A stretch of DNA of 33,020 nucleotides from Candidatus Altimarinus sp. (GTDB taxonomy: Bacteria > Patescibacteriota > Gracilibacteria > BD1-5 > UBA6164). A program made the position numbers and the translations under genes. Positions 11,963-22,023 of this stretch are shown here, piece by piece. Under the pieces are notes generated by a model. It did not search any database, had not been told where the DNA came from, and saw nothing but the letters and a program-made list of their open reading frames with translations. Location: positions 1-33,020 of the forward strand of contig DYHI01000013.1 of NCBI GenBank assembly GCA_020724225.1, given 5' to 3'. Every line of letters starts with the position of its first letter. Position 1 is the first letter of the stretch.

Positions 11963-12583
11963 CTATGGAACTAAAATCTCTTTACTATCAAATTCAGGAA
12001 AACTTTTACTTATAACATAAAAAATCCATCATCTTTTTGCATTTGAATTATAATCAAACTGCTTACTTGTAATTAATCATAAATCAAAAGCAGTATCAAC
12101 ATAGTCTTTTTGCCAATTATTTGTACTATATTTTTTTTCTATTTTTCTTGCTTTAAATACAAGTTTCAAAACCTCTGCACTTGTTATATTATCATTTGGT
12201 CTAAAGGTCTCAGTTTTTACTATATATCAAGCATCAAGTGCTGATTCTATATATTTACATCACCAATCATCTATAACATCAATATAAAATGAATTACAAG
12301 TAGATTTAGTTCTCAGTTGAGCTACATTTGAAATAATTTTCATAACCTCTTTTCTTGTTATATTATCTCAAACTCTATAATTTTCTGGATTCTTTGAATT
12401 ATCTTGTATATAATTTCTATTTGACATAAATATTGCAGATCTTAATTGATCATCTATAGAACAATTATTATCTTTTAAAAGTGTAAAATTTACTCATAAC
12501 TGTTCACATTTATATGATTCCTCTGCAAATACAAAAAAAGTAGTTAAAATAAAGAAAGTACAAAGTATAATTATCTTTTTCAT
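11963..12583 (-). CDS. Secreted S-layer homology (SLH) domain protein
   Basis: 207 codons; signal peptide MKKIIILCTFFILTTFFVFAEE; ITRKEVMKIISNVAQL...FYIDVIDDWGCKYIESALDAGYI...TFRPNDNITSAEVLKLVFKARKI. Confidence 0.8.
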
Positions 12584-12597
12584 TTACAAATTATTAA

Positions 12598-13182
12598 TTA
12601 TTTAATTTTTACTTCATCACTATAAAAAGAACTTTTTAAAAATTCATTGTAATCAGGAAAAGTCTTTGCAACAGCTACAAAAATCCGTCATCTTTTTGCA
12701 TCAGAATTATAATTACTAGCTATATCATCAATCAATCATAACTCATAAGCTGATTTCATATAGTCTTCTTGCCAAACTCAAGTATTATATTTTTTATCAA
12801 GATTTCTTGCTTTGAAAAGTAATTTTAAAAATTCTGCTTTTGTTACATTGTCATCAGGTCTAAATTTATCATTTTTAGATATAATTCAAGCTTTTAAAGC
12901 CGCTTCAATATATTTACATCCCCAATCATCAACTACATCTTTAAAAGATCAAACACAATTATTTTCTGTTTTTAGATAAGCAACATTTGCAATTATTTTC
13001 ATCGTTTCTTTTCTAGTTATATTATCACTTATTCTATAATCTTTAGGTGAAGAACTAGAATCTTTTATAAAATTTTTTGATGCCAAGAAGTTTCAAGATT
13101 TTATTTGTTCAGATTCACTAAGAGCAAAAACAGATACTATAGTCATTGCAAAAATTGCAATTATTGATAACAATTTTTTCAT
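12598..13182 (-). CDS. Secreted SLH domain protein, paralog of the adjacent gene
   Basis: 195 codons: MKKLLSIIAIFAMTIVSVFA...ITRKETMKIIANVAYL...FKDVVDDWGCKYIEAALKAGIISKNDKFRPDDNVTKAEFLKLLFKARNLDKKYNTGVWQEDYMKSAYELGLI. Confidence 0.8.
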
Positions 13183-13195
13183 ATATATTTATTTT

Positions 13196-13238
13196 AAAAA
13201 ATAACCCTTGTATTATATTTACAAGAGTTATTTTTGCA
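13196..13238. terminator. Hairpin terminator (copy 1 of a duplicated element)
   Basis: AATAACcCTTGTA-ttatatt-TACAAGaGTTATTtttgcaaaaa. Confidence 0.75.
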
Positions 13239-13252
13239 AAAATTTTTTGTTT

Positions 13253-14215
13253 TTAAATATTTACAACTAAATAGATAATATATGAAAAATAAATAAGTAC
13301 CATAAATATTCATTCTGCTCTTCAAATAGTATGTTTTTTTAAAACAAACATTGTGATAAATAATAATATTGTTGCAAATATAGCCATAAATATATCTTTG
13401 TTTGCTTCAGAAGAAAATGATAATGGTGTGATAATTGATGTTATTCAAAGAATCCAAAAAATATTAAAAATATTACTTCAAACTACATTTCAAATTGCAA
13501 TATCACTTTGCTTTTTCAGTGCAGCAACAACAGATGTAGCAAGTTCAGGTAAACTTGTTCATACTGCAACAACAGTCAATCAAATAACTGATTCAGTCAT
13601 ACCAAGATTTTTAGCTAATTCAACAGCTCAATCTACTATCCATTTTCATCAAATAGTTAATCAAGCAAGTCATAAAACTATAAATAAAATTGATTTTAAA
13701 GCTGAAATTTCTACTAACTCTTCATCATCAGATGATTTTTCATCTTTTATTTTTGATATACCAAAAGTATAATATAAAAATATTATAAAAAATCCTATTA
13801 AAATAAGTCAATCTGATTTTGAAATTTGATTTGAAAATCATGAATCAAAAAAAACATCATTTGCCATTATTCACAAAACTAAAACTCAAAGAAGTGCAAA
13901 TGGTATTTCTTTCCAAACAGTAGTTATTTTTGATCTAACTGGATAAATAATAGCTGTAATTCAAAGTATAAGTAATATATTTGCTATATTACTTCAAAGT
14001 ATATTTCATATAGCTAAATCAGTTTTTCAATCAATCGCCGAAAACATATTTACTGCCAATTCAGGAGTAGATGTTCAAAAAGCAACTATAGTTAATCAAA
14101 TCACAATTGCAGGAATATTAAATTTCAAAGCAATAGATGAAGCTCAAGAGACAAGTATATCAGCTCATTTTATCAAAAAAATAAATCAAATAACAAAAAG
14201 TAAATATGTTAACAT
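13253..14215 (-). CDS. Ca2+/Na+ (K+-dependent) exchanger, CaCA family
   Basis: 321 codons; two repeats FNIPAIVIGLTIVAFGTSTPELAVNMFSAIDGKTDLAIGNILGSNIANILLILG and LGMTESVIGLTVVAVGTSLPELATSVVAALKKQSDIAIGNVVGSNIFNIFWILG. Confidence 0.94.
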
Positions 14216-14232
14216 ATATAAAATTATTAATT

Positions 14233-14277
14233 TAAAAAAATAACTCTTGCATTCTATATACAAGAGTTATTTTTGCA
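14233..14277. terminator. Hairpin terminator (copy 2 of a duplicated element)
   Basis: AATAACTCTTG-cattctatata-CAAGAGTTATTtttgcaaaaa. Confidence 0.75.
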
Positions 14278-14287
14278 AAAAATTATA

Positions 14288-15199
14288 TTAATAATTGTAA
14301 TTTCTCAAATTTTCTATTCTATCATCTAAATCAGGATGTGAAGAAAATAAAGCCATTATTCAAGTTTTATTTCTTGTGCTAATCTTCATAGTTGCAAGTT
14401 TAGACTCATCATTTTCTGCTCTATCAATCATCTTCTTAAGTGCTTGTAATCAAGCAATCATATTTTCTTTACCAACAAATCTAGCACTTCATTCATCTGC
14501 TCTATACTCTCTATATCTTGAGAACCACATAACTATAACTGAAGCTAATATTCATAAAATCAAATCAAGAAGAATAGAAACAATATAATAAATGAAAGAT
14601 GGTTCAGATGAACTACTATCTTTTCTAAAATAACTATCTGCTATATTTGCTATGATTCTTGATAAAAATACGACAAATGTATTTATAACTCATTGTAACA
14701 ATGTCATAGTAACCATATCTCAGTTAAGAATATGAGCCATTTCATGTCATACTACTCATTTTATTTCATTTTCATTCATCATATCTAAAAGCCCTGTAGA
14801 AACTGCAACTAAAGAACTATTTTTTGTAGCTCATGTTGCAAATGCATTTGGATCTGAACTTTCATATATTCATACTTCTGGCATTTTTATACCATTTTTC
14901 ATAGATAAATCAAAAACAATGTCATATACAAGTTTCTCTTTTGTTGACAAGTTATATAAATCACTTTGATCTATTATTGTTATATTATAAGCTCTTTTAG
15001 CCATCCACTTTGACATAAAAAGACTTATAAAAGCTCATGTGAATCAAACTATTGTTGCATAAATAAAGATTGAAGTATAACTTTGTCAGAATCAAGATAT
15101 ATTTATTCCAAATACTTTTTCTGCAATCGCAATCATAATTCATATAAGAACTATAACAGCTATATTTGTAAGTAAAAATAAAAATACTCTTTTAATCAT
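14288..15199 (-). CDS. htpX: Zinc metalloprotease HtpX
   Basis: 304 codons; [72 protein letters not shown]. Confidence 0.95.
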
Positions 15200-15219
15200 A
15201 TTAAATTGTTTGTTATAAA

Positions 15220-15438
15220 TTAATGTAAGATATACTTATCAAATCAAGATTGTCTAATAATTGCACTTAATAGTAATTTTCAAAAGTTTTATTTGAATGA
15301 ACTGGAACCGTAGTTCTTTTTCATGTTTTTACATTTTTTAAAGTACAATGACTTCATAACCCAAGAATGCTCTACAAATCATAATTTCTTTAATATGTCT
15401 ATTAAATCTTTTCATTTAATTTGAGAGTTTTTAGGCAT
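15220..15438 (-). pseudogene. hicA: HicA-like mRNA interferase toxin remnant, at least two frameshifts
   Basis: Fragments across three frames: MPKNSQIKGKDLIDILKKLGFVEHS / GLGSHCTLKNVKTGKRTTVPVHSNKTFEN / LLSAIIRQSGFDKYILH*, collinear with HicA. Confidence 0.78.
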
Positions 15439-15651
15439 TTACTAGATCTTTAGAGATTAAATTAAATCTAAAATCTTTAATATCTTTTTGTAAACTAACT
15501 ATATATGATAATATAGCTTCTTTTAAATTAAAATCTAATTCTTCTAAATTGTATCAGTAAGTAAAACAACCAGGAAATTTAAAACCTCAGCATAATAAGT
15601 TCAATCATCTTCTTTAAAAACTTTTATATCAAAATCTGATAAATTTGTCAT
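15431..15651 (-). pseudogene. hicB: HicB-like antitoxin remnant with one frameshift
   Basis: MTNLSDFDIKVFKEDDGTYYAEVLN then, after a 1-nt shift at TTTAAATTTCC, FPGCFTYGYNLEELDFNLKEAILSYIVSLQKDIKDFRFNLISKDLVNA*. Confidence 0.78.
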
Positions 15652-15683
15652 AATAACATTATTAAATTTTAATGGTAATTATT

Positions 15684-17036
15684 TTATTCAAGTAAACTCA
15701 TTTGTCAAAATAAACTAGTTCATTTTTTTTGAATTTTATTTAATGATTTTGTTTCATTACTTAAGTCAAATTTTCTCATAAATAACTCAATTATTTCTAA
15801 ATCATATTTAATATTGTGTCCTATTATTTTAAAATTTCAGTTTAAAATAAATTTAAAAAAATCATTTAATTCTGCTTTATCAAGCTTTGGTCAATTATGA
15901 GCTACATTTATATAGTAAATATGATTTTCATCAATTAATACTGAAACTCAAACAAGTTCTGCTTCAATTATATTTAGTGATGTTGTTTCTGTATCTAAAA
16001 CAAACTCATCTCTCTTAGAAATAAGTTTTTTTAAATTTTCAAGTCATTCATTATCTCAAATTATTTGAACTTTTAGTCATAAATCTTTCCATGTTTTTTC
16101 TTTTTTAATATGTTCTTTTCAAAGTAAACTATTAAATTCATATTTTTTAAAGAGTTCTATAACTTCATCATCTACTAAATTATCTTTATTAAATTTGTAT
16201 GCTTCAAGGTTAAATCAATCTTTATAGATTCCTGCCTTCGCAGGAATGACGATAGAGGATAAATCAACATCAAATTTTATTGTTGCAAGTTTTTTTGATA
16301 AAAAAGCCATTTCACGAGCTGAAACAATTTTTTCAAGAGTTTTCCCTGAAAGTATTTTTTTTATTTCTTGATTTTCACTTACTTTTCCAGAATCTATAAA
16401 ATCATAGATTTCTTCAACTGTTCCTAATTCATTTATAAGAGGGACTGCTTTTTTTGGTCATATCCCGTCAATTCAAGGAATATTATCTGAACTATCTCAG
16501 TTAATAGCTAGATAATCTATAATTCTCGGAGGTATTACTCAAAATTTTTCTGTAGTTTTTTTGATATCAAATACATCTTTTTTTATAATATCATATATTT
16601 TAATATTTTCTGTAACTAAACTATAAAGATCTTTATCTCAAGAAAGTATAAATACTTGATTTTCTTTATCCTTTCAAAGCTCAATAGCAAGTGTAGCAAT
16701 CACATCATCTGCCTCAACCATTGGTATTTCAATTACTGGAGTATGAAAAAGTGCAACCATATCATTTATCTCTTCTACCTGGCTTCTCAAATTATCAGGC
16801 ATTCTATCTCTTGTAGATTTGTATTCAGTATAAATTTGATGACGAAAATTTTCTCATCTAGCATCTCTTATAAACACGAGGTAGTCAGGATTATCTCTTA
16901 CAAGATCTTGCATAAAAAACTTTGCAATTCAAAAAATTGCACTTACATGTTTTCAACTTTTTGTTGTAAAATCAGGAATAGCAAAAAACATACGATATAT
17001 TAATGCATTTCAATCAATTAAAAAAATCTTTTTCAT
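15684..17036 (-). CDS. polA: DNA polymerase I N-terminal region: 5'-3' exonuclease plus partial 3'-5' exonuclease domain, no polymerase domain
   Basis: 451 codons: MKKIFLIDGNALIYRMFFAIPDFTT...TDYLAINGDSSDNIPGIDGIGPKKAVPLI...; then VLDTETTSLN (ExoI) and IIGHNIKYDLEII (ExoII); stops about 30 aa later. Confidence 0.88.
16221..16250 (-). repeat. 30-bp palindromic interspersed repeat (copy 1, inside polA)
   Basis: minus GTCATTCCTGCGAAGGCAGGAATCTATAAA, encodes VIPAKAGIYK in frame. Confidence 0.9.
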
Positions 17037-17201
17037 TGTATATTAAAGTTTAGAGTTTATAGATTAGAGTTTAGAAATTTTGTAATTTATAAATAAAAAT
17101 CTGAAAATCAAAACCATTTTATTTATAAATTTTGTTTTGACAAATGATATATTTTGAATAAATTATTTATTGACTTATATAATATTTATTGTATTTATAA
17201 A

Positions 17202-17435
17202 ATGAATAAAAATACTTTTGAACAAGAAAGGTTAGATGATTTTTTAGAAATTCTTCCTATAAATCTAGATAGTGAAACTAAAAAAGCAATAGATGAATAC
17301 ATATGAATATTGATGAATACAATATCTTTGTTTGAATGACAAGAATGAATTAGTGAAGAAGATTTACAAAAAATAACAAAAAATTTAGTTGATTCGTTTA
17401 GATTTTGTGTTTGATTGTTAATTAAAAGAGATTAA
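17202..17435 (+). CDS. Small helical hypothetical protein
   Basis: 78 codons: MNKNTFEQERLDDFLEILPINLDSETKKAIDEYIGILMNTISLFEGQEGISEEDLQKITKNLVDSFRFCVGLLIKRD*; TAATG overlap with next gene. Confidence 0.7.
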
Positions 17436-17731
17436 TGAAAAAAATAGAATTATCATATGAGGAATCAATAGATTCTCTAACTTTTCAGGTAAAAGATTTA
17501 AATAGTTGAATTAATGAAAAATTAAAAGAAACAATAAATAGTATACCTAAAAACATAAGTAACGAAAGCAAACTCCTTATTGCAAAATATGCAAGCTTAA
17601 CAATAAAATCTATAACTTTATTTAAAAAATTATACAAAAAAGAAGAGGAGTTAGATGAATTAAACTGAGTTGTAAGAGAAGTAATAATTAGTTTTAAATA
17701 TGATGTAAAACACAGTTTAGAAAGTAATTAA
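17435..17731 (+). CDS. Small helical hypothetical protein, apparent paralog of the previous one
   Basis: 99 codons: MKKIELSYEESIDSLTFQVKDLNSGINEKLKETINSIPKNISNESKLLIAKYASLTIKSITLFKKLYKKEEELDELNGVVREVIISFKYDVKHSLESN*. Confidence 0.7.
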
Positions 17732-17748
17732 TTTATAATCAATTTTCT

Positions 17749-18723
17749 ATGAAATATGAGTTATGACAGTTACCCGAATGAAATCATAAATGAAATGTTT
17801 GAGAAGATGATATAACACTTAAAGATATCCAAAATATTGTTAGTGTTATATTATGATGAAGAAATAATAATACTGTAGTATTAACTACTTGATCTTCATG
17901 AAGATGAGAAGAATATGCTGCTATAGATGATTTAGAACTATTAATTTTTTGAGATAATAAATGTTTATTAGCAGAAGAAATACTAAATATGATATGAGTA
18001 ACTAAAAGAAAATGTTCACTTTTAATAGAAAGAAAGACTTTTGATAATGTTGCTTTTTTTGAATGACTAGAGTGTTCACCTATACAATCACCTGTTTTCT
18101 TCCCATCTAGATTTATTGATTACTGAGTTATTTACTGAGATGATTCAAAATTAATTCCATTGGAAAGTAATTTTATTCACTCTCTACATGAAATTGGTAG
18201 AAAAGACTTAGATAGATGGAATGAAAGAATTAGATATCATAAAAAAGTATCTCAAACATGAGAATGATCTTGGAAATGAGGTACATTTAAAATTTTTGAT
18301 CAAAATGAAAGAATTTTAATATATGAAAAGTGAGATAATAAAGAAGTATCTATTAAAATTTGACCTTTAAGGTATATTCAGTATTTAATTGTTAAAATAA
18401 TCATTCAATTAGTAAAATTATGAGATGTAAAAGAAAAAAATTTTAGAGATATCTGAAAATCAATTTCTGATAAATTGGACTTTTTATCTGAAAGAAAAAT
18501 TGAGTTGAGATATTTAGAGGTAGAAGAATTAAAAAGTCTATATAATTTCTTTTTAAATATTCATAACAAAATGAGTAAAAACTTTAAAAGGAATCAAGAT
18601 TGAAGTATATCATTTTCAGATGAGGACTTCAAGATATTCACAGAACAACTAAGTAGATTTAATACATTACTTTGAAAATTAAGATTAAATGATATAAATC
18701 CTTTGACAAATATTCAAAGATAA
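17749..18723 (+). CDS. Nucleotidyltransferase-fold-like protein (GSxGRGE motif), hypothetical
   Basis: 325 codons; VVLTTGSSGRGEEYAAIDDLELLIFGDN resembles the GSxGR(G/R)E...D motif of GlnD/DUF294-type nucleotidyltransferases. Confidence 0.6.
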
Positions 18724-18794
18724 TTATCATTCACGAGTCAAGATTAATAATCAAGACAAACTTTCTTTATTAACTTTTTGAGAGGAGGTCTTCC

Positions 18795-19013
18795 ATGAAG
18801 ACAAGAACAATTGTAGTAAACGGAAGTACATATATAATCCCATACCCACGATGTGAACTACCAGACGAAAGAAATGGTTGGCGAGCATTCAAGGAATGGA
18901 AACACGATTTTCAGGAACTAAATCCAAGTGTAATGACTCTTTCCTCAAAAGAAAGAGAAGGTATATATAATGAAATATTGAGGTCATTTGGATTTATATC
19001 CTGACAACCCTAA
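18795..19013 (+). CDS. Small hypothetical protein with strong Shine-Dalgarno
   Basis: MKTRTIVVNGSTYIIPYPRCELPDERNGWRAFKEWKHDFQELNPSVMTLSSKEREGIYNEILRSFGFIS(G)QP*; GAGAGGAGGtcttccATG; strong terminator after. End is 19013 if TGA=Gly, 19007 if TGA=stop. Confidence 0.65.
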
Positions 19014-19014
19014 C

Positions 19015-19044
19015 AAAAAGCTCCCTGCGGGGAGCTTTTCCCAT
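19015..19044 (+). terminator. GC-rich Rho-independent terminator
   Basis: aaaaAGCTCCCtgcGGGGAGCTttt. Confidence 0.8.
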
Positions 19045-19117
19045 ATTTTAAAAACAAATTTGCAAAATTTTAAAAAATCATAAAATCAGAGATTAATACA
19101 ACATTAAGCAAATTTTA

Positions 19118-19795
19118 ATGATAAAAGATTTCAAACTAATAGAAAAAACAAAAGTTACTCCTGATGTATTTGAGATGATTTTTGAAGTAAATGAAATATT
19201 TAACTACTCTTACTGACAGTTCATCACTTTTCTGCTTCCTGCACCTATCTGATGAAGAGCTTATAGTATACTTGATGTTACAGATTGAAACAAAATAAAG
19301 TTAATAATAAAGAGAGTTGAAAATGGTAGATGATGAAGTAAATACATATGTGATAGTGAAGTTTGAACTTTCTTAAAGTGAGTTTGACCTGCATGACACT
19401 TCACGCTTAAAGAAAATAATAAAAATAAACTTTTTATTGCTACTTGAGTTTGATTTGTTCCACTTTATAATCAAATAATTTGAAGTATCAGAAACTGACT
19501 TAATTGTAATATAAAACTTTTATTTTGAGTTAGAACTGATGAAGATATATTTTATGAAGATGTATTAAATGAGATGAAAAATAATAACTCAAACTTTAGT
19601 TTTGAGTATTATATAAGCCGTGAACATGATTTACATCATAACTTTTGAAGAGTAACTGATTTCATTACAAAAGAAAATATTTCAAACTTTGAAGAATTTT
19701 ATATATGTTGAAATCCATATATGATTGACGATAGTATAAATATACTACTAAATCTATGAGTTTCAAAAGAACAAATATTTACTGAAAAATTTTAA
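19118..19795 (+). CDS. Ferredoxin-NADP reductase-like FAD/NAD-binding oxidoreductase
   Basis: 226 codons; NGRGGSKYICDSEVGTFLKGVGPAGHFTL...LFIATGVGFVPLYNQI...EFYICGNPYMIDDSINILLNLGVSKEQIFTEKF*. Confidence 0.82.
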
Positions 19796-19827
19796 AAAAA
19801 TCATTCTATAGAATGATTTTTTATTCT
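19796..19827. terminator. Bidirectional hairpin terminator
   Basis: AAAAAATCATTCTATAGAATGATTTTTT. Confidence 0.85.
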
Positions 19828-19837
19828 TATTTTTATT

Positions 19838-20476
19838 TTATAACATTACTTCAACTATATTAACTAAATTATCAACAAAAAATTGATTATTTCTTTCTTC
19901 TGAACCTTTTATACAACATCTAATAACAGAAGTCATCTCATAATCTTCCTGATTTAATAACTTCAAAAATTTGTATGAGACCATATCTTTTACATCTCAT
20001 GAAAATTCTTCAAAAGTAACATTATCAGATCAACAGTTACAATTTGTAGAGCAATGGGTTTTTTCAGCTCACATATCATACAAAACTCAGTTCAATATAA
20101 GTCAAAATGTATTTAAATCAAAGTTTTCTCAAATTGCATAATCTAAAAATATAGCATTTTCTCACTTTTCATCCAAAAAAGTGTTTGGAATTATTATATC
20201 TCAAGCTTCAATATCTTGATTTCTTACTATTTTTGAGAATCAAAGTAAAACAATTTTTTGCAAAATATAATTTTCTTTTATATAATCTATTGTATTTTTC
20301 AAGTTTCACTCAGTTATATGTACAAAAACTATATTTTCTATAATTTCCTCAACTTCTCTATTTCAAGTATAAATCTCATATAAAGTATTATTTTCTTTTT
20401 TTAGATCTAATCTAGAAATAATAGTATCTCTTATATTTTTTTCAGTTGTAAATATTACTTTTGTATTTAAATTCAT
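19838..20476 (-). CDS. Nucleoside-phosphorylase-like hypothetical protein with Cys cluster
   Basis: 213 codons; ILQKIVLLGFSKIVRNQDIEAGDIIIPNTFLDEKGENAIFLDYAIG...KTHCSTNCNCGSDN...SGDVKDMVSYKFLKLL; PNP/UDP phosphorylase-like pattern. Confidence 0.5.
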
Positions 20477-20592
20477 TAATTAGTAATTAGTAGTAAGTAA
20501 TTAGTAGTAAGTAACAAGTAGATAGTGAAAAATAACAGTGAATAGTAAAAAAAATTACTAATAACTAGTTACTAACCACTAAATACTAAATA
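20474..20592. repeat. AT-rich imperfect tandem repeat tract (TTAGTAATTAGTAG family)
   Basis: attaattagtaattagtagtaagtaattagtagtaagtaacaagtag...attactaataactagttactaacc. Confidence 0.7.
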
Positions 20593-20640
20593 GATTTTAT
20601 CAATTCTTTTGAAAAAACAAAATTAATTATTAATATAGTT

Positions 20641-20720
20641 TTTAGTTTAGAGTTTATAGATTAGGTAATAAATTTATGTTTTTCATCTAATCTCTAATCT
20701 CCAATCCCTAATCTCTAATC
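20641..20720. repeat. Imperfect repeat tract (TAGAGATTAGAG family, both orientations)
   Basis: tttagtttagagtttatagattagg...catctaatctctaatctccaatccctaatctctaatc; related tracts at 17046-17075 and 23349-23375. Confidence 0.65.
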
Positions 20721-20728
20721 TTTTCTAA

Positions 20729-21790
20729 ATGAACCAATACCTTATCCAAATTTTTTCCTTTTGAATAGCTACTTTTTTGATTTGATACTTAATTATTCCT
20801 TACTACATAGATTTTCTAAAAAAACTTAAGCTCTGAAAACAAATAAGAGAGGAAGCTCTTGTTTGAAAGGCAATGGAGTTTTTTAAACTGCACAAAGACA
20901 AAGCCTGAACTCCAACTATGTGATGAGCAATAATTTTAGCAATAGTTTTTTTAATGGTAATTGTAAGTATATGATTGCAAAGTTTTGGAATAACAAATAA
21001 TTCTCTACTTAACCAAAGAGAGACATATTTATCACTATTTACATTAGTAACTGTTTGATTTCTATGAATGATTGATGATTACATGAACATCAAATGAATC
21101 TGAGAAAAAAAATGATTATCAGCTAAATTTAAAATGTTTTGGTTAATAGTTTTTGCTCTACTTGGATCAATGTGGTTTTATTACAAACTTTGATGGAATC
21201 TAACAGATATAAACTGAAATTATATAAAAACTCTTTTAATTCCATTTTGAGAAAAACTAGAATTATGAATATATTTTATACCATTTTTTATATTTATAAT
21301 AATTGCCTCAGCAAACAGTGTAAATATAACTGACTGACTTGATGGACTTGCTTGATGACTTTTACTTTTTGCATATAGTGTTTATGCATATATAACATAT
21401 GATCAATGACTTTTCCTATTGTCTACACTTTGTCTTGTAATTATATGAAGTTTGATAGCTTTTCTGTGGTACAATGTAAAACCAGCAGAATTTTATATGT
21501 GAGATGTATGAAGTCTTGCACTTGGAGCAAATCTATGAATAATAGCAGTTTTAACAAATACTATTTCTGTTTTTTTAATTGTTTCTGCTATATTTATTCT
21601 AGAAACATTAAGTGTAATTATTCAAATAACTAGTAAAAAACTAAGAAAATGAAAAAAGATTTTTAGAATTGCCCCTTTCCATCATCATCTTGAAGCTATT
21701 TGATGGAGTGAAGAAAAAGTTGTTTTTAGGATGTGGCTAGTTGGAATAGTACTTTCTGTTGTATGAGTAATAGTTTACCAATTGCAATAA
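20729..21790 (+). CDS. mraY: Phospho-N-acetylmuramoyl-pentapeptide transferase
   Basis: 354 codons; [89 protein letters not shown]. Confidence 0.97.
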
Positions 21791-21823
21791 AAAAAGTAGA
21801 ATTACTTGAATTCTACTTTTAAA
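21788..21823. terminator. Bidirectional hairpin terminator
   Basis: AAAAGTAGAATTacttGAATTCTACTTTTaaattt. Confidence 0.85.
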
Positions 21824-21834
21824 TTTTAATTATA

Positions 21835-22023
21835 TTAGAAAAAATATGAATATATTTGACTAATATGTGGTAATGAACTACTATATGCTGGATCATAAGC
21901 TCATGCTTGAAGCATTTGTAATCCTACAACTATAGCCACAGCTCCAACCAATGTCCAATGTACTATTTCTGACATTTCACTTCTAAAAGCATGTCTTAAA
22001 GTTCCAATTTCTATATTTTTCAT
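21835..22023 (-). CDS. Small single-TM hypothetical protein
   Basis: 63 codons: MKNIEIGTLRHAFRSEMSEIVHWTLVGAVAIVVGLQMLQAGAYDPAYSSSLPHISQIYSYFF*. Confidence 0.6.

Noticed and set aside
13353-13772. 139-aa + ORF
   Set aside because: Antisense to the exchanger gene, whose minus-strand reading is strongly conserved.
15577-15583. Programmed -1 frameshift in hicB at TTTAAAT
   Set aside because: Heptamer fits, but downstream hicA carries two more frameshifts without slippery sites, so decay is the simpler explanation.
16656-17003. 115-aa + ORF
   Set aside because: Antisense to the PolI exonuclease domain.
20474-20592. CRISPR array
   Set aside because: Units are short, imperfect and AT-only, with no regular spacer-repeat organisation.
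21139-21633. + ORFs 21139..21333 and 21406..21633
   Set aside because: Wrong frame within mraY.
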